Positions 56,671 through 64,000 of a stretch of 64,000 nucleotides of DNA are shown in pieces. Location of the stretch: assembly GCA_023458315.1 (NCBI GenBank), contig JAEXAH010000030.1, forward strand, positions 17,377-81,376. The letters run 5' to 3'. The stretch's first letter is position 1; each line of letters begins with the position of its first letter. The notes beneath the pieces were generated by a model, which searched no databases, had not been told where the DNA came from, and worked only from the letters and a program-made list of their open reading frames with translations. Made by a program: the position numbers and the translations under genes. Source of the DNA: Pseudomonadota bacterium. GTDB lineage: Bacteria; Pseudomonadota; Alphaproteobacteria; Rhodospirillales; Magnetospirillaceae.

Positions 56671-59600
56671 ACCGTATCGAGGATTTCCTGGGCGCGCCTG
56701 GGCGCGTCACCATCGGCGGCGCCCCCGAGGGCGTCGATGCCCTGATCCTGGCCCGTCTGGCCCGTGCCGAAGGTGGCCAGGACGTGTTGCACGTCGCCCG
56801 CGACGACGGCCGCATGGCCCGCATGGCCGAGGCGCTGGCGTTCTTCGCCCCCGACGTGGAAATCCTTGAATTCCCGGCCTGGGATTGCGTGCCCTATGAC
56901 CGGGTTTCCCCCAATGTGGACGTGGTGGCGCGGCGCATCGACGCCCTGGCGCGGCTGAGTTCGGCGCCGCGTGTCGGGGCGCGGGTGGTGCTGACCACCG
57001 TCGCCGCCCTGATGCAGCGCCTGCCGCCCCGGCAAACCCTGTCCGGCGCCAGCTTCGCCGCCCGCATCGGCGGCCGCATGGATGTGGATGGTGTGGTCTC
57101 GTTCCTGAACCGCAACGGCTACAGCCGCGCCGATACGGTGATGGAGCCGGGCGAATACGCGGTGCGCGGCGGCATCGTCGACCTGTTCCCGCCGGGCACG
57201 CCCGAGCCGGTGCGCCTGGATTTCTTCGGCGACGAACTGGAAAGCATCCGCGCCTTCGACCCCATGAGCCAGCGCACCACCGGCAAACTGGAGGCGTTTT
57301 CCCTGGCCCCGGTCAGCGAGGTGCTGCTGGACGAAGACTCCATCGCCCGCTTCCGCACCGGCTACCGCGAGATGTTCGGCAATCCCTCGGGGTCGGACCC
57401 GCTGTACGAGGCCATTTCCAGCGGCGTCAAGTTTACCGGCATGGAACACTGGCTGCCGCTGTTCCATGACGGCCTGGACACCCTGTTCGCCTATGTGCCC
57501 GACGCGGTGGCGGTGCTGGACCATCAGGTCGAGGAAGCGCGCGAGGCGCGCCAGGCCCTGGTGCTGGAATATTACGACGCCCGCCGCACCATCACCGGTG
57601 CCGGTCTGGCGGAATCCGGCATGGTCTATCACCCGGTGCCGCCGCCCAAGCTGTATCTGGAGCCGGACGAGTGGGAGCGCCTGCTGGCGGCGCGGCCGTG
57701 TTTCGCCCTGTCGCCCTTTGCCGTGCCCGAGGGCGTCAACAAGGTGGTTGACGCCGAGGGGCGGGCGGGGCGCGACTTCGCCGACATCCGCGCCCGGCCC
57801 GGCGCCAATCTGTACGAAGCCCTGCGGGACCATGTCGAGGCCGAAACAAAATCCGGCCGCCGGGTGGCGGTCGCCGCCTGGACCGCCGGGTCGCGCGACC
57901 GCCTGAGCCATCTGCTGGCCGATCACGGCGTCAAAATCGAGGTGGTTGACAACTGGGTTGACGCAGGAAAGCTGGCCAAGGGCAAGGTGCCGCTGGTGGT
58001 GCTGGGCCTGGACCACGGCTTCGCGCTGCCCGATCTGGCGCTGATCACCGAACAGGATCTGTTGGGCGACCGCCTGGCCCGCCCGGCGCGCAAGAAGAAG
58101 AAGGGCTCGCAATTCATCGCCGAGGCCGCCGCCCTGTCCGAGGGCGATCTGGTGGTGCATGTGGAGCACGGCATCGGCCGCTATGACGGCCTGGAAACCC
58201 TTCAGGTCGGCGGCGCGCCCCACGACTGTCTGCGCGTGCTGTATGACGGCGGCGACAAGCTGTTCGTGCCGGTCGAGAACATCGACGTCCTGACCCGCTA
58301 CGGCTCCGAGGATTCCGGCGTCCAGTTGGACAAACTGGGCGGTGCCGCGTGGCAGGCGCGCAAGGCCAAACTGAAAAAGCGCATCCGCGACATGGCCGAC
58401 CAGTTGATCGCCATCGCCGCCCAGCGCCAGTTGCGCAAGGCCGACAGCATGGCCCCGCCCGAGGGGCTGTGGGACGAATTTTGCGCCCGTTTCCCCTATG
58501 CCGAGACCGAGGACCAGATCCGCGCCATCGAGGACACCATCGCCGATCTGCAATCGGGGCGGCCCATGGATCGGCTGGTGTGTGGCGATGTCGGCTTCGG
58601 CAAGACCGAGGTCGCCATGCGTGCCGCCTTCGTCGCCGCCATGGCCGGCATGCAGGTGGCGATCGTGGTGCCGACCACGCTGCTGGCCCGCCAGCATTAC
58701 CGCAATTTCGCCGAACGCTTCAAAGGTCTGCCGGTCAACGTCGAGCAATTGTCGCGGCTGGTTTCCGCCAAGCATGCGGCCGAGGTCAAGAAGGGCATCG
58801 CCGACGGCGCCATCGACATCGTGGTCGGCACCCATGCGCTGTTGGCCAAGGCCATCTCGTTCAAGCGCTTGGGCCTGCTGATCGTCGACGAGGAACAGCA
58901 TTTCGGCGTCGCCCACAAGGAACGCCTGAAGCAATTGCGCGCCGATGTCCATGTGCTGACCCTGACCGCGACGCCGATCCCGCGCACCCTGCAACTGGCG
59001 CTGACCGGCGTGAAGGAGATGAGCGTCATCGCCACGCCGCCGGTGGACCGTCTGGCGGTGCGCACTTTTGTTCTGCCCTTCGACCCGGTGGTGGTGCGCG
59101 AGGCCATCCTGCGCGAACGCTATCGCGGCGGTCAGGTGTTCTATGTCTGCCCGCGTCTGGCCGATATCGACCGGGTGGCCGACCGCATCGCCAAGCTGGT
59201 GCCCGAGGTCAAATGCGCCGTCGCCCACGGCCGCCTGACCCCGACCGAGTTGGAAGAGGTGATGACCGCCTTCGGCGACAAGCAATACGACGTGCTGCTG
59301 TCCACCAACATCATCGAATCGGGCATCGACATGCCATCGGTCAACACGCTGATCATCCACCGTGCCGACATGTTCGGCCTGGGCCAGCTTTATCAGTTGC
59401 GCGGCCGTGTCGGGCGCGGCAAGACGCGCGGCTATGCCTATTTCACCCTGCCGACCGACAAGGTGTTGTCCAAGGCGGCGGAAAAGCGGTTGCAGGTCAT
59501 GCAGGCGCTGGACAGTCTGGGCGCCGGGTTCCAGCTTGCCAGCCACGATCTGGACATCCGCGGCGCGGGAAATCTGCTGGGCGAGGAACAGTCGGGCCAC

Positions 59601-60146
59601 ATCCGCGAGGTGGGTATCGAGCTGTACCAGCAATTGATCGAGGAAGCGGTGGCTGCCGCCAAGGGCGGCGACGGCGAAATGGCCGCCGAGGAATGGTCGC
59701 CGCAGATCACCCTGGGTATGTCGGTGCTGATCCCGGAAACCTATGTCCAGGATCTGTCGGTGCGTCTGTCGCTGTACCGCCGCATCGGCGGCCTGTCCGA
59801 TGCCGCCGAAATCGACGCCCTGGCCGCCGAACTGGTGGACCGTTTCGGCAAGCTGCCGCCGGAAGTGGACAATCTGTTGCAGATCGTCACCCTGAAGGTG
59901 GCCTGCAAGCAGGCCAATATCGAAAAGGTGGATGCCGGTCCCAAGGGCGCGGTGATCACCTTCCGCAACAACTTCTTCCCCAACCCCGCCGGTCTGGTGC
60001 AACTGATCAGCCAGCAATTGGGCACGGCCAAATTGCGCCCCGATCACAAGCTTGTCTTCATCCGCACCTGGGAAGAACCCAAGGCGCGGGTCAAGGCGCT
60101 TCAGAAGTTGATGTCCAAGCTGGTGGACATCGCCAAGGCGGGGTGA
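56667..60146 (+). CDS. mfd: Transcription-repair coupling factor
   Basis: 1159 residues, near the usual 1150. The TTG start overlaps the sdhE stop (TTGA). It has a UvrB-homology region at the N-terminus (EFPAWDCVPYDRVSP), the RNA-polymerase-interacting domain (VVHVEHGIGRYDGL, about 490), RecG-like helicase motifs GDVGFGKTE (about 640) and DEEQHFGV (741), and the C-terminal regulatory domain. Mfd dislodges stalled RNA polymerase and recruits UvrA. sdhE-mfd adjacency is common in alphaproteobacteria. Confidence 0.95.
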   Translation: MNRIEDFLGAPGRVTIGGAPEGVDALILARLARAEGGQDVLHVARDDGRMARMAEALAFFAPDVEILEFPAWDCVPYDRVSPNVDVVARRIDALARLSSAPRVGARVVLTTVAALMQRLPPRQTLSGASFAARIGGRMDVDGVVSFLNRNGYSRADTVMEPGEYAVRGGIVDLFPPGTPEPVRLDFFGDELESIRAFDPMSQRTTGKLEAFSLAPVSEVLLDEDSIARFRTGYREMFGNPSGSDPLYEAISSGVKFTGMEHWLPLFHDGLDTLFAYVPDAVAVLDHQVEEAREARQALVLEYYDARRTITGAGLAESGMVYHPVPPPKLYLEPDEWERLLAARPCFALSPFAVPEGVNKVVDAEGRAGRDFADIRARPGANLYEALRDHVEAETKSGRRVAVAAWTAGSRDRLSHLLADHGVKIEVVDNWVDAGKLAKGKVPLVVLGLDHGFALPDLALITEQDLLGDRLARPARKKKKGSQFIAEAAALSEGDLVVHVEHGIGRYDGLETLQVGGAPHDCLRVLYDGGDKLFVPVENIDVLTRYGSEDSGVQLDKLGGAAWQARKAKLKKRIRDMADQLIAIAAQRQLRKADSMAPPEGLWDEFCARFPYAETEDQIRAIEDTIADLQSGRPMDRLVCGDVGFGKTEVAMRAAFVAAMAGMQVAIVVPTTLLARQHYRNFAERFKGLPVNVEQLSRLVSAKHAAEVKKGIADGAIDIVVGTHALLAKAISFKRLGLLIVDEEQHFGVAHKERLKQLRADVHVLTLTATPIPRTLQLALTGVKEMSVIATPPVDRLAVRTFVLPFDPVVVREAILRERYRGGQVFYVCPRLADIDRVADRIAKLVPEVKCAVAHGRLTPTELEEVMTAFGDKQYDVLLSTNIIESGIDMPSVNTLIIHRADMFGLGQLYQLRGRVGRGKTRGYAYFTLPTDKVLSKAAEKRLQVMQALDSLGAGFQLASHDLDIRGAGNLLGEEQSGHIREVGIELYQQLIEEAVAAAKGGDGEMAAEEWSPQITLGMSVLIPETYVQDLSVRLSLYRRIGGLSDAAEIDALAAELVDRFGKLPPEVDNLLQIVTLKVACKQANIEKVDAGPKGAVITFRNNFFPNPAGLVQLISQQLGTAKLRPDHKLVFIRTWEEPKARVKALQKLMSKLVDIAKAG

Positions 60147-60150
60147 GGAG

Positions 60151-60798
60151 TCAGCTCAGCGCCGCCTCGGCCTCGGCCTCGCGGGCGATGTCGATCAGGC
60201 GCAGCAGCACGTCGGGTTCCTGGGCGCCCGCCACCGCGTAGGTGCCGTCCAGCACCAGGCAGGGAACGCCGTTGACGCCCAGGCGATGGGCGCGGGCGTT
60301 TTCGTTGAAGATGGCGGCGATGTCGGTGTCCGATCGCAGATAGGCGTCCAGGGCCGCACCGGGCAGCCCCAATTCCTGGCCCAGTTCCACCAGTTCCGGC
60401 ACCGAACCGATGTCGCGGCCTTCGCAAAAATAGCCGCGATACAGCGCCTCGACCGTTTCCGCCTCGCGCCCCAATCCTCCGGCGAAACGGATCATGCGGT
60501 GGGAATTCAGGGTGTTGGGGGCACGCAGGATGCGGTCGAAGTCAAAGACGATGCCCTCGACCTCGCCCGCCGCCGCCACGGCGCTGTGCACCCGTTGCAC
60601 GCGGGCGGGACCGCCGAACTTGCGGTCCAGATAGGCGCGGCGATCGATACCTTCGGCCGGGATGTCGGGGTTCAGCAAAAAGGGGCGCCAGGCGATGGTG
60701 GCGCGGGTGCCGGGGCGCATGGCCAGGGCGCGCTCGAACCGGCGCTTGCCCACATAGCACCACGGGCAAACGGTGTCGAAGATGAACTCGATCTTCAC
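60151..60798 (-). CDS. DsbA-family oxidoreductase (FrnE-like)
   Basis: 215 residues of thioredoxin fold with a helical insertion. The redox motif CPWC lies at residues 11-14 (FDTVCPWCYVGKRRFE), and the conserved cis-Pro loop reads VNGVPCLVLDG. FrnE-like proteins are cytosolic, since no signal peptide is present, and catalyse disulfide exchange or isomerisation; the related 2-hydroxychromene isomerases share the fold but lack the CxxC. It converges with mfd and is 12 bases after the PleD-like gene on the same strand. Confidence 0.85.
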   Translation of the reverse strand: MKIEFIFDTVCPWCYVGKRRFERALAMRPGTRATIAWRPFLLNPDIPAEGIDRRAYLDRKFGGPARVQRVHSAVAAAGEVEGIVFDFDRILRAPNTLNSHRMIRFAGGLGREAETVEALYRGYFCEGRDIGSVPELVELGQELGLPGAALDAYLRSDTDIAAIFNENARAHRLGVNGVPCLVLDGTYAVAGAQEPDVLLRLIDIAREAEAEAALS

Positions 60799-60810
60799 GA
60801 TGGCTCGCGT

Positions 60811-62115
60811 TCAGTCGATGTTGCCACGGGCGCGGGCCAGCAACGAGGCGACAGTATCGTCGGGACGGGCGTCGGTGCAGCCCACCTGGACCCACACCTT
60901 GACCGGCTGGTAGACCTCGCGCACCGCGAAATCGGTGTAGGCCAGAACGCCGGCGATGCGGTGCATGACCACTTCGGCCTCGGCCAGCGGGGTGTCCGGC
61001 AGGACCACGCAGAATTCGTTGGCGGCATAGGCGGCGGTCAGATCCTCGGCCCGCAACAGGCCGCCGATCCATTGTCCCACCTGCTGGGTCAGGTGCAGGG
61101 CCGCGTCGTCGCCGAACTGGCGGCGGACGCCGTCGATGTTGGGGGCGGCGAAGAACACCACCGACAGGTGACGGTTCTGCGCCTTGGCCAGTTCCAGCCG
61201 GGCCGCCACATAGGCGTCGAAGAAGGCGCGGCCGTAAGCCCCGGTGACGGTGTCACGGGTCGCCTCGGTCAGACTGTCGTTCAGGGCGGCACGGATGCTC
61301 CAGCGCAATTGCTGGCGGCGCACCAGGGACAGCACCGCGGAATGCAGCAGGGCCGGATCGGCGTCGCGCGGCAGAACGCGCGTGGCGCCCCGGCGATAGG
61401 CGTCGGCGGCGGGCAGGGCGGTCAGCAGCACCATGGGCAGGTTGAACAGGCGGGGGTTGTTGCGAACCTGCGAACAGAAGCCCAGCAGCCCCTCGGGCTC
61501 CTCGCTGAAGCACACCACGGCGGCGTCGAAATTGCGCCGGGGCAATTGGTCTTCCGCTTCGTACAGGGTGGCGGCGGTGGCGATCTCGCCCACCGCGCCC
61601 AAGCTGTCCTTCAGCCCGGCGATGGCGTCGCCGATCAGCAGCAGGACAGGCGGCGCCCCGGCGGGACCGCTGACCCGCGCCCGCGCCTCGACCCCGAACG
61701 ACCGGGCGATCTGGGCGCGTTGGCGCAACTCGGCATGCATGATTTCCAGCCGCACCAGCGGGCGCAGGCGGGCCTGCAATTCGGCATCGTCACAATCCAA
61801 TGCCAGGACATCATCCAGCCCGGCCGCCAGCGCGTCGCGGCACAATTGGGCGGAAACACGGTCGGCGAACAACAGCACCGGAATGTCGGCGGTGGCGACA
61901 TCGGCCTTCAGCGCCCCGCCCAGGGCGATGGCGTCGCCCCCCGTCGGGCTGCCCACCAGCACCAGATCGGGATGCTCGGTGCGGGCATGGGCCACGGCAT
62001 CCTCGGCAGCGGCCAGGGCGGTGGCATGATAACCGCCGCCGACCAGCCGTTGCGACACCTGTTCGGCACGGGCGGCATCGGCGTCGACGATCAGGACGTT
62101 GGCAAGCCGGATCAT
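60811..62115 (-). CDS. PleD-like two-receiver protein with degenerate GGDEF domain
   Basis: 434 residues with the receiver-receiver-GGDEF order of PleD. Receiver 1 (about 5-120) has acidic residues at 11 and 13 but Gly55 where the phosphoacceptor Asp should be. Receiver 2 (about 150-265) is also divergent. In the C-terminal domain GGDEF/GGEEF is AANEF (364-368), so cyclase activity is unlikely. The inhibitory I-site RxxD is kept as RAED (355-358), with PleD spacing. It may bind c-di-GMP as an effector; that is inference. Confidence 0.8.
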   Translation of the reverse strand: MIRLANVLIVDADAARAEQVSQRLVGGGYHATALAAAEDAVAHARTEHPDLVLVGSPTGGDAIALGGALKADVATADIPVLLFADRVSAQLCRDALAAGLDDVLALDCDDAELQARLRPLVRLEIMHAELRQRAQIARSFGVEARARVSGPAGAPPVLLLIGDAIAGLKDSLGAVGEIATAATLYEAEDQLPRRNFDAAVVCFSEEPEGLLGFCSQVRNNPRLFNLPMVLLTALPAADAYRRGATRVLPRDADPALLHSAVLSLVRRQQLRWSIRAALNDSLTEATRDTVTGAYGRAFFDAYVAARLELAKAQNRHLSVVFFAAPNIDGVRRQFGDDAALHLTQQVGQWIGGLLRAEDLTAAYAANEFCVVLPDTPLAEAEVVMHRIAGVLAYTDFAVREVYQPVKVWVQVGCTDARPDDTVASLLARARGNID

Positions 62116-62289
62116 GTGCGTTGTGTTCCCATCAAACCCCCAAGGAACATCCAGGATAATACGGCCGGGCCAGGGCCGGAAGGGGCTTGAGAGGAATTCG
62201 GGAAACTGGCGGAAGGGGTGTCCGCAAACAACTCAAGAAAAACAAGCGATTATCGTGATAACTCGCGACATACCCATCTAAGCCCACAT

Positions 62290-63955
62290 TCCCCAAGTAA
62301 ATCGCTGATTTTGCTGTCAGGATCTCAATATTTCCGATATAAATCATGGTGTTGATGGCCGTGAGGGGCGCGTTTGATGGATCACCCAGAGGGTGCGGGT
62401 TCGAAGCGGGCAGATCGGGTCGAGTTCGACCGCCGGGTGCATGTGGAGTTCCGAGGTGCGCAGCTCAGTTCCGACGGCGGCCTGCTGGTGATGCGCGAGC
62501 TGGATGACGCGCTCGGGCTGTCCGATCTGGCGGCAAAAGCATTGCGCGACACCCGGCGCGGCAAGAACACGGTCCACCGGCTTGACGGGTTGTTCCGGCA
62601 ATCGGTGTTCGGGCGACTGGCCGGATACGAGGATGTGAACGACGCCGACCGCCTGGCCCTCGATCCGGTGATGCGCCAGGTCGTGGGTGGAAGGGCTGTC
62701 GATGCGCAAGCGGCCTCGGCCTCGCAGATGGGACGGTTCGAGACCGAGACACTGGCACAGCCCGAGAACCGTGCCGCGCTGGCCGACCTGAATGGCCAAT
62801 GGATCGACCGGTTCCATGACCGTAACGGGCTGAAGTACATCGTTCTGGACATGGACAGTTCGGTCAGCCCCACCCATGGCGATCAGGAGGGCGCGGCCTG
62901 GAACGGGCATTTCGACTGCACCTGCTATCACCCGAACTTTTTGTTCAACCAGTTCGGCATGCTGGAGCGCTGCGCCTTGCGCCATGGCAACGTCCACAGC
63001 GCCGATGGCTGGCGGGACGTTCTCGACCCCGTCATCGCCCGCTACGCGGAGCGCGACCTTTGCGGCCGGTTCTTCCGGGCTGACGCCGCCTACGCGATCC
63101 CCGCGATCTATGAGCGGCTGGAAGAAGCCCGATTCTTCTACGCCATCCGGCTGCCTGCGAACAACGTCCTGCGCGAGAAGATCGCGCATCGGCTGACGCG
63201 CCCTGTCGGGCGACCTTCGCTGACCAAGGTCAAGCGCTTCTACGAAGACTTCGAGTATCAGGCGGCATCCTGGGACAAGGAACGCCGGGTGATCGCCAAG
63301 ATCGAATGGCATCCGGGCGAACTGTTCCCGCGTGTCGGCTTCATCGTCACCAACCTGCCGATGGAGCCCGACTGGGTGGTGCGGTTCTATAACCAGCGCG
63401 GCACCGCCGAGCAGCACATCAAGGAAGGTAAATATGCCTTCCACTGGACGCGGCTGTCATGCCGGAAGTTCCGCGACAATGAGGTGCGACTGCAACTGCA
63501 TGCGCTGGCCTACAACCTGGCCATCTTCTTGCGCTGCATCGAGTTGCCCGAGACGATGGCCGACTGGTCGTTGACCAGCCTGCAACTGAAGCTGATCAAG
63601 ATCGGGGCACGTGTCGTCCGCCATGCCCGCGCCATCACCTTCCAGCTGGCCGAGGTGGCCGTCACCGGTCCGATGGTCCGCGCCATCCTCGCCGCCATCC
63701 GCCGATTGCGAGCGCCTCCGCTATGCGCATGACCGCCATCCACGCCCAAACTGAACGAAAACGGCAGGATGGGTCTGTCCGCTGCGCTGAAAAACACCGC
63801 CACCAGGGCACAACACGGCGGCTTCGCGGGCCGATCTGCCCTGTCTCAGCGCCTTGCGCGCCCGACGACGCCGCTCGGGACGGAAAATGATTGTCCTGCG
63901 GTCGGATTCAGGCGAAACTCACGTCAGACGGCATGAGCTACCCCCCGAAAATCGG
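62290..63955 (+). mobile_element. IS1380-type insertion sequence, ends not resolved
   Basis: The region around the transposase gene. The left flank (about 62240-62350) is AT-rich and unlike the neighbouring genes. I could not find convincing terminal repeats; the inverted pair GATTTT (62307-62312) and AAAATC (63948-63953) would give a 1.65-kb element but is too short to trust. Coordinates are approximate. Confidence 0.35.
62377..63732 (+). CDS. IS1380-family DDE transposase
   Basis: 451 residues from ATG 62377 (a TTG sits in frame immediately before). The family's landmarks are present: LSSDGGLLVMRELDDALGL near the start, VLDMDSSVSPTHGDQEGAAWN (first Asp region, with a DxDSS element), FRADAAYA (second Asp) and NQRGTAEQHIKEGKYAFHWTRL (catalytic Glu). 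The frame is intact, so the element could be active. Its C-terminal region is cut by no frameshift. Confidence 0.9.
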   Translation: MDHPEGAGSKRADRVEFDRRVHVEFRGAQLSSDGGLLVMRELDDALGLSDLAAKALRDTRRGKNTVHRLDGLFRQSVFGRLAGYEDVNDADRLALDPVMRQVVGGRAVDAQAASASQMGRFETETLAQPENRAALADLNGQWIDRFHDRNGLKYIVLDMDSSVSPTHGDQEGAAWNGHFDCTCYHPNFLFNQFGMLERCALRHGNVHSADGWRDVLDPVIARYAERDLCGRFFRADAAYAIPAIYERLEEARFFYAIRLPANNVLREKIAHRLTRPVGRPSLTKVKRFYEDFEYQAASWDKERRVIAKIEWHPGELFPRVGFIVTNLPMEPDWVVRFYNQRGTAEQHIKEGKYAFHWTRLSCRKFRDNEVRLQLHALAYNLAIFLRCIELPETMADWSLTSLQLKLIKIGARVVRHARAITFQLAEVAVTGPMVRAILAAIRRLRAPPLCA

Positions 63956-64000
63956 ACAGTGACGGAAGCTACGATCTGAAGTCTGCTGATCTCCAAGCAC
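63733..64000. other. Right-edge region, no gene identified
   Basis: Following the transposase stop, 268 bases hold no convincing coding frame. Part of it is probably the right end of the insertion sequence; the boundary with chromosome is not visible. Confidence 0.5.

Noticed and set aside
56373..60047. 1224-residue minus-strand frame opposite mfd
   Set aside because: Shadow of mfd, with no recognisable motif or ribosome site.
62307..63953. GATTTT/AAAATC as terminal inverted repeats of the IS1380 element
   Set aside because: Six matching bases are too few; flanking matches are poor and no target duplication was found.

Overview
The window looks like chromosome from a high-GC alphaproteobacterium of the Rhodospirillales, most like Magnetospirillum or Phaeospirillum. 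The basis is strong G/C preference at third codon positions, the gene order rpsB-tsf-pyrH-frr-uppS-cdsA-dxr-rseP-bamA-ompH-lpxD-fabZ-lpxA-lpxI-lpxB, LpxI instead of LpxH, TrmFO, a DUF4170 protein and several c-di-GMP proteins. Genus placement is inference. No plasmid, phage or CRISPR signal was seen.

Layout. 1-5.8 kb holds single genes: a truncated ATP-grasp protein, a DUF2892 membrane protein beside a CRP/FNR-type regulator, a phytase-like lipoprotein, an ACT-domain protein, a cytochrome c, and a phosphoesterase/lipid-kinase pair. 5.9-11 kb holds an acyl-CoA synthetase, two tandem HD-GYP proteins and the murein endopeptidase mepA. 11.1-25.9 kb is the core cluster for translation factors, UMP kinase, undecaprenyl-PP and isoprenoid synthesis, phospholipid precursor synthesis, outer-membrane protein assembly and lipid A. 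Most of its genes overlap or lie within about 30 bases of each other. 26-34 kb holds tRNA and rRNA modification genes, a small DUF4170 protein, a parvulin and uvrA. 34-38 kb is a glycerol-3-phosphate module (glpT, glpD, divergent glpR, with operator-like repeats between them). 38-43.2 kb holds ssb, gyrA, coaD, two cyclophilins and tRNA-Lys. 43.3-47 kb is patchier, with small proteins, an HNH protein and a short palindromic mobile element. 47-54 kb holds argE and a type I secretion-like unit (two ABC proteins plus an HlyD-type adaptor). 54-62 kb holds recG, sdhE-mfd, a DsbA-like protein and a degenerate PleD-like protein. An IS1380-type transposase gene lies at the right edge.

How the parts fit. 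The central operon links ribosome function to envelope construction: UppS supplies the lipid carrier, CdsA phospholipid precursors, Dxr isoprenoids, BamA/OmpH outer-membrane protein insertion, and LpxD/FabZ/LpxA/LpxI/LpxB the early lipid A steps. DNA repair genes (uvrA, recG, mfd, ssb, gyrA) are scattered nearby. C-di-GMP signalling appears as two putative HD-GYP phosphodiesterases and a PleD-like protein whose cyclase motif is lost while an RxxD inhibitory site is kept.

Points most worth a second look: a 92-bp palindrome with exact 8-bp flanking repeats (a MITE-like insertion) inside a terminator T-tract at the end of the HNH gene; an ABC exporter pair in which both signature motifs are degenerate; the PleD-like candidate c-di-GMP receptor; a perfect inverted repeat folding over the ssb start codon; and a CRP/FNR-type palindrome placed as a class II activator site before the DUF2892 gene.
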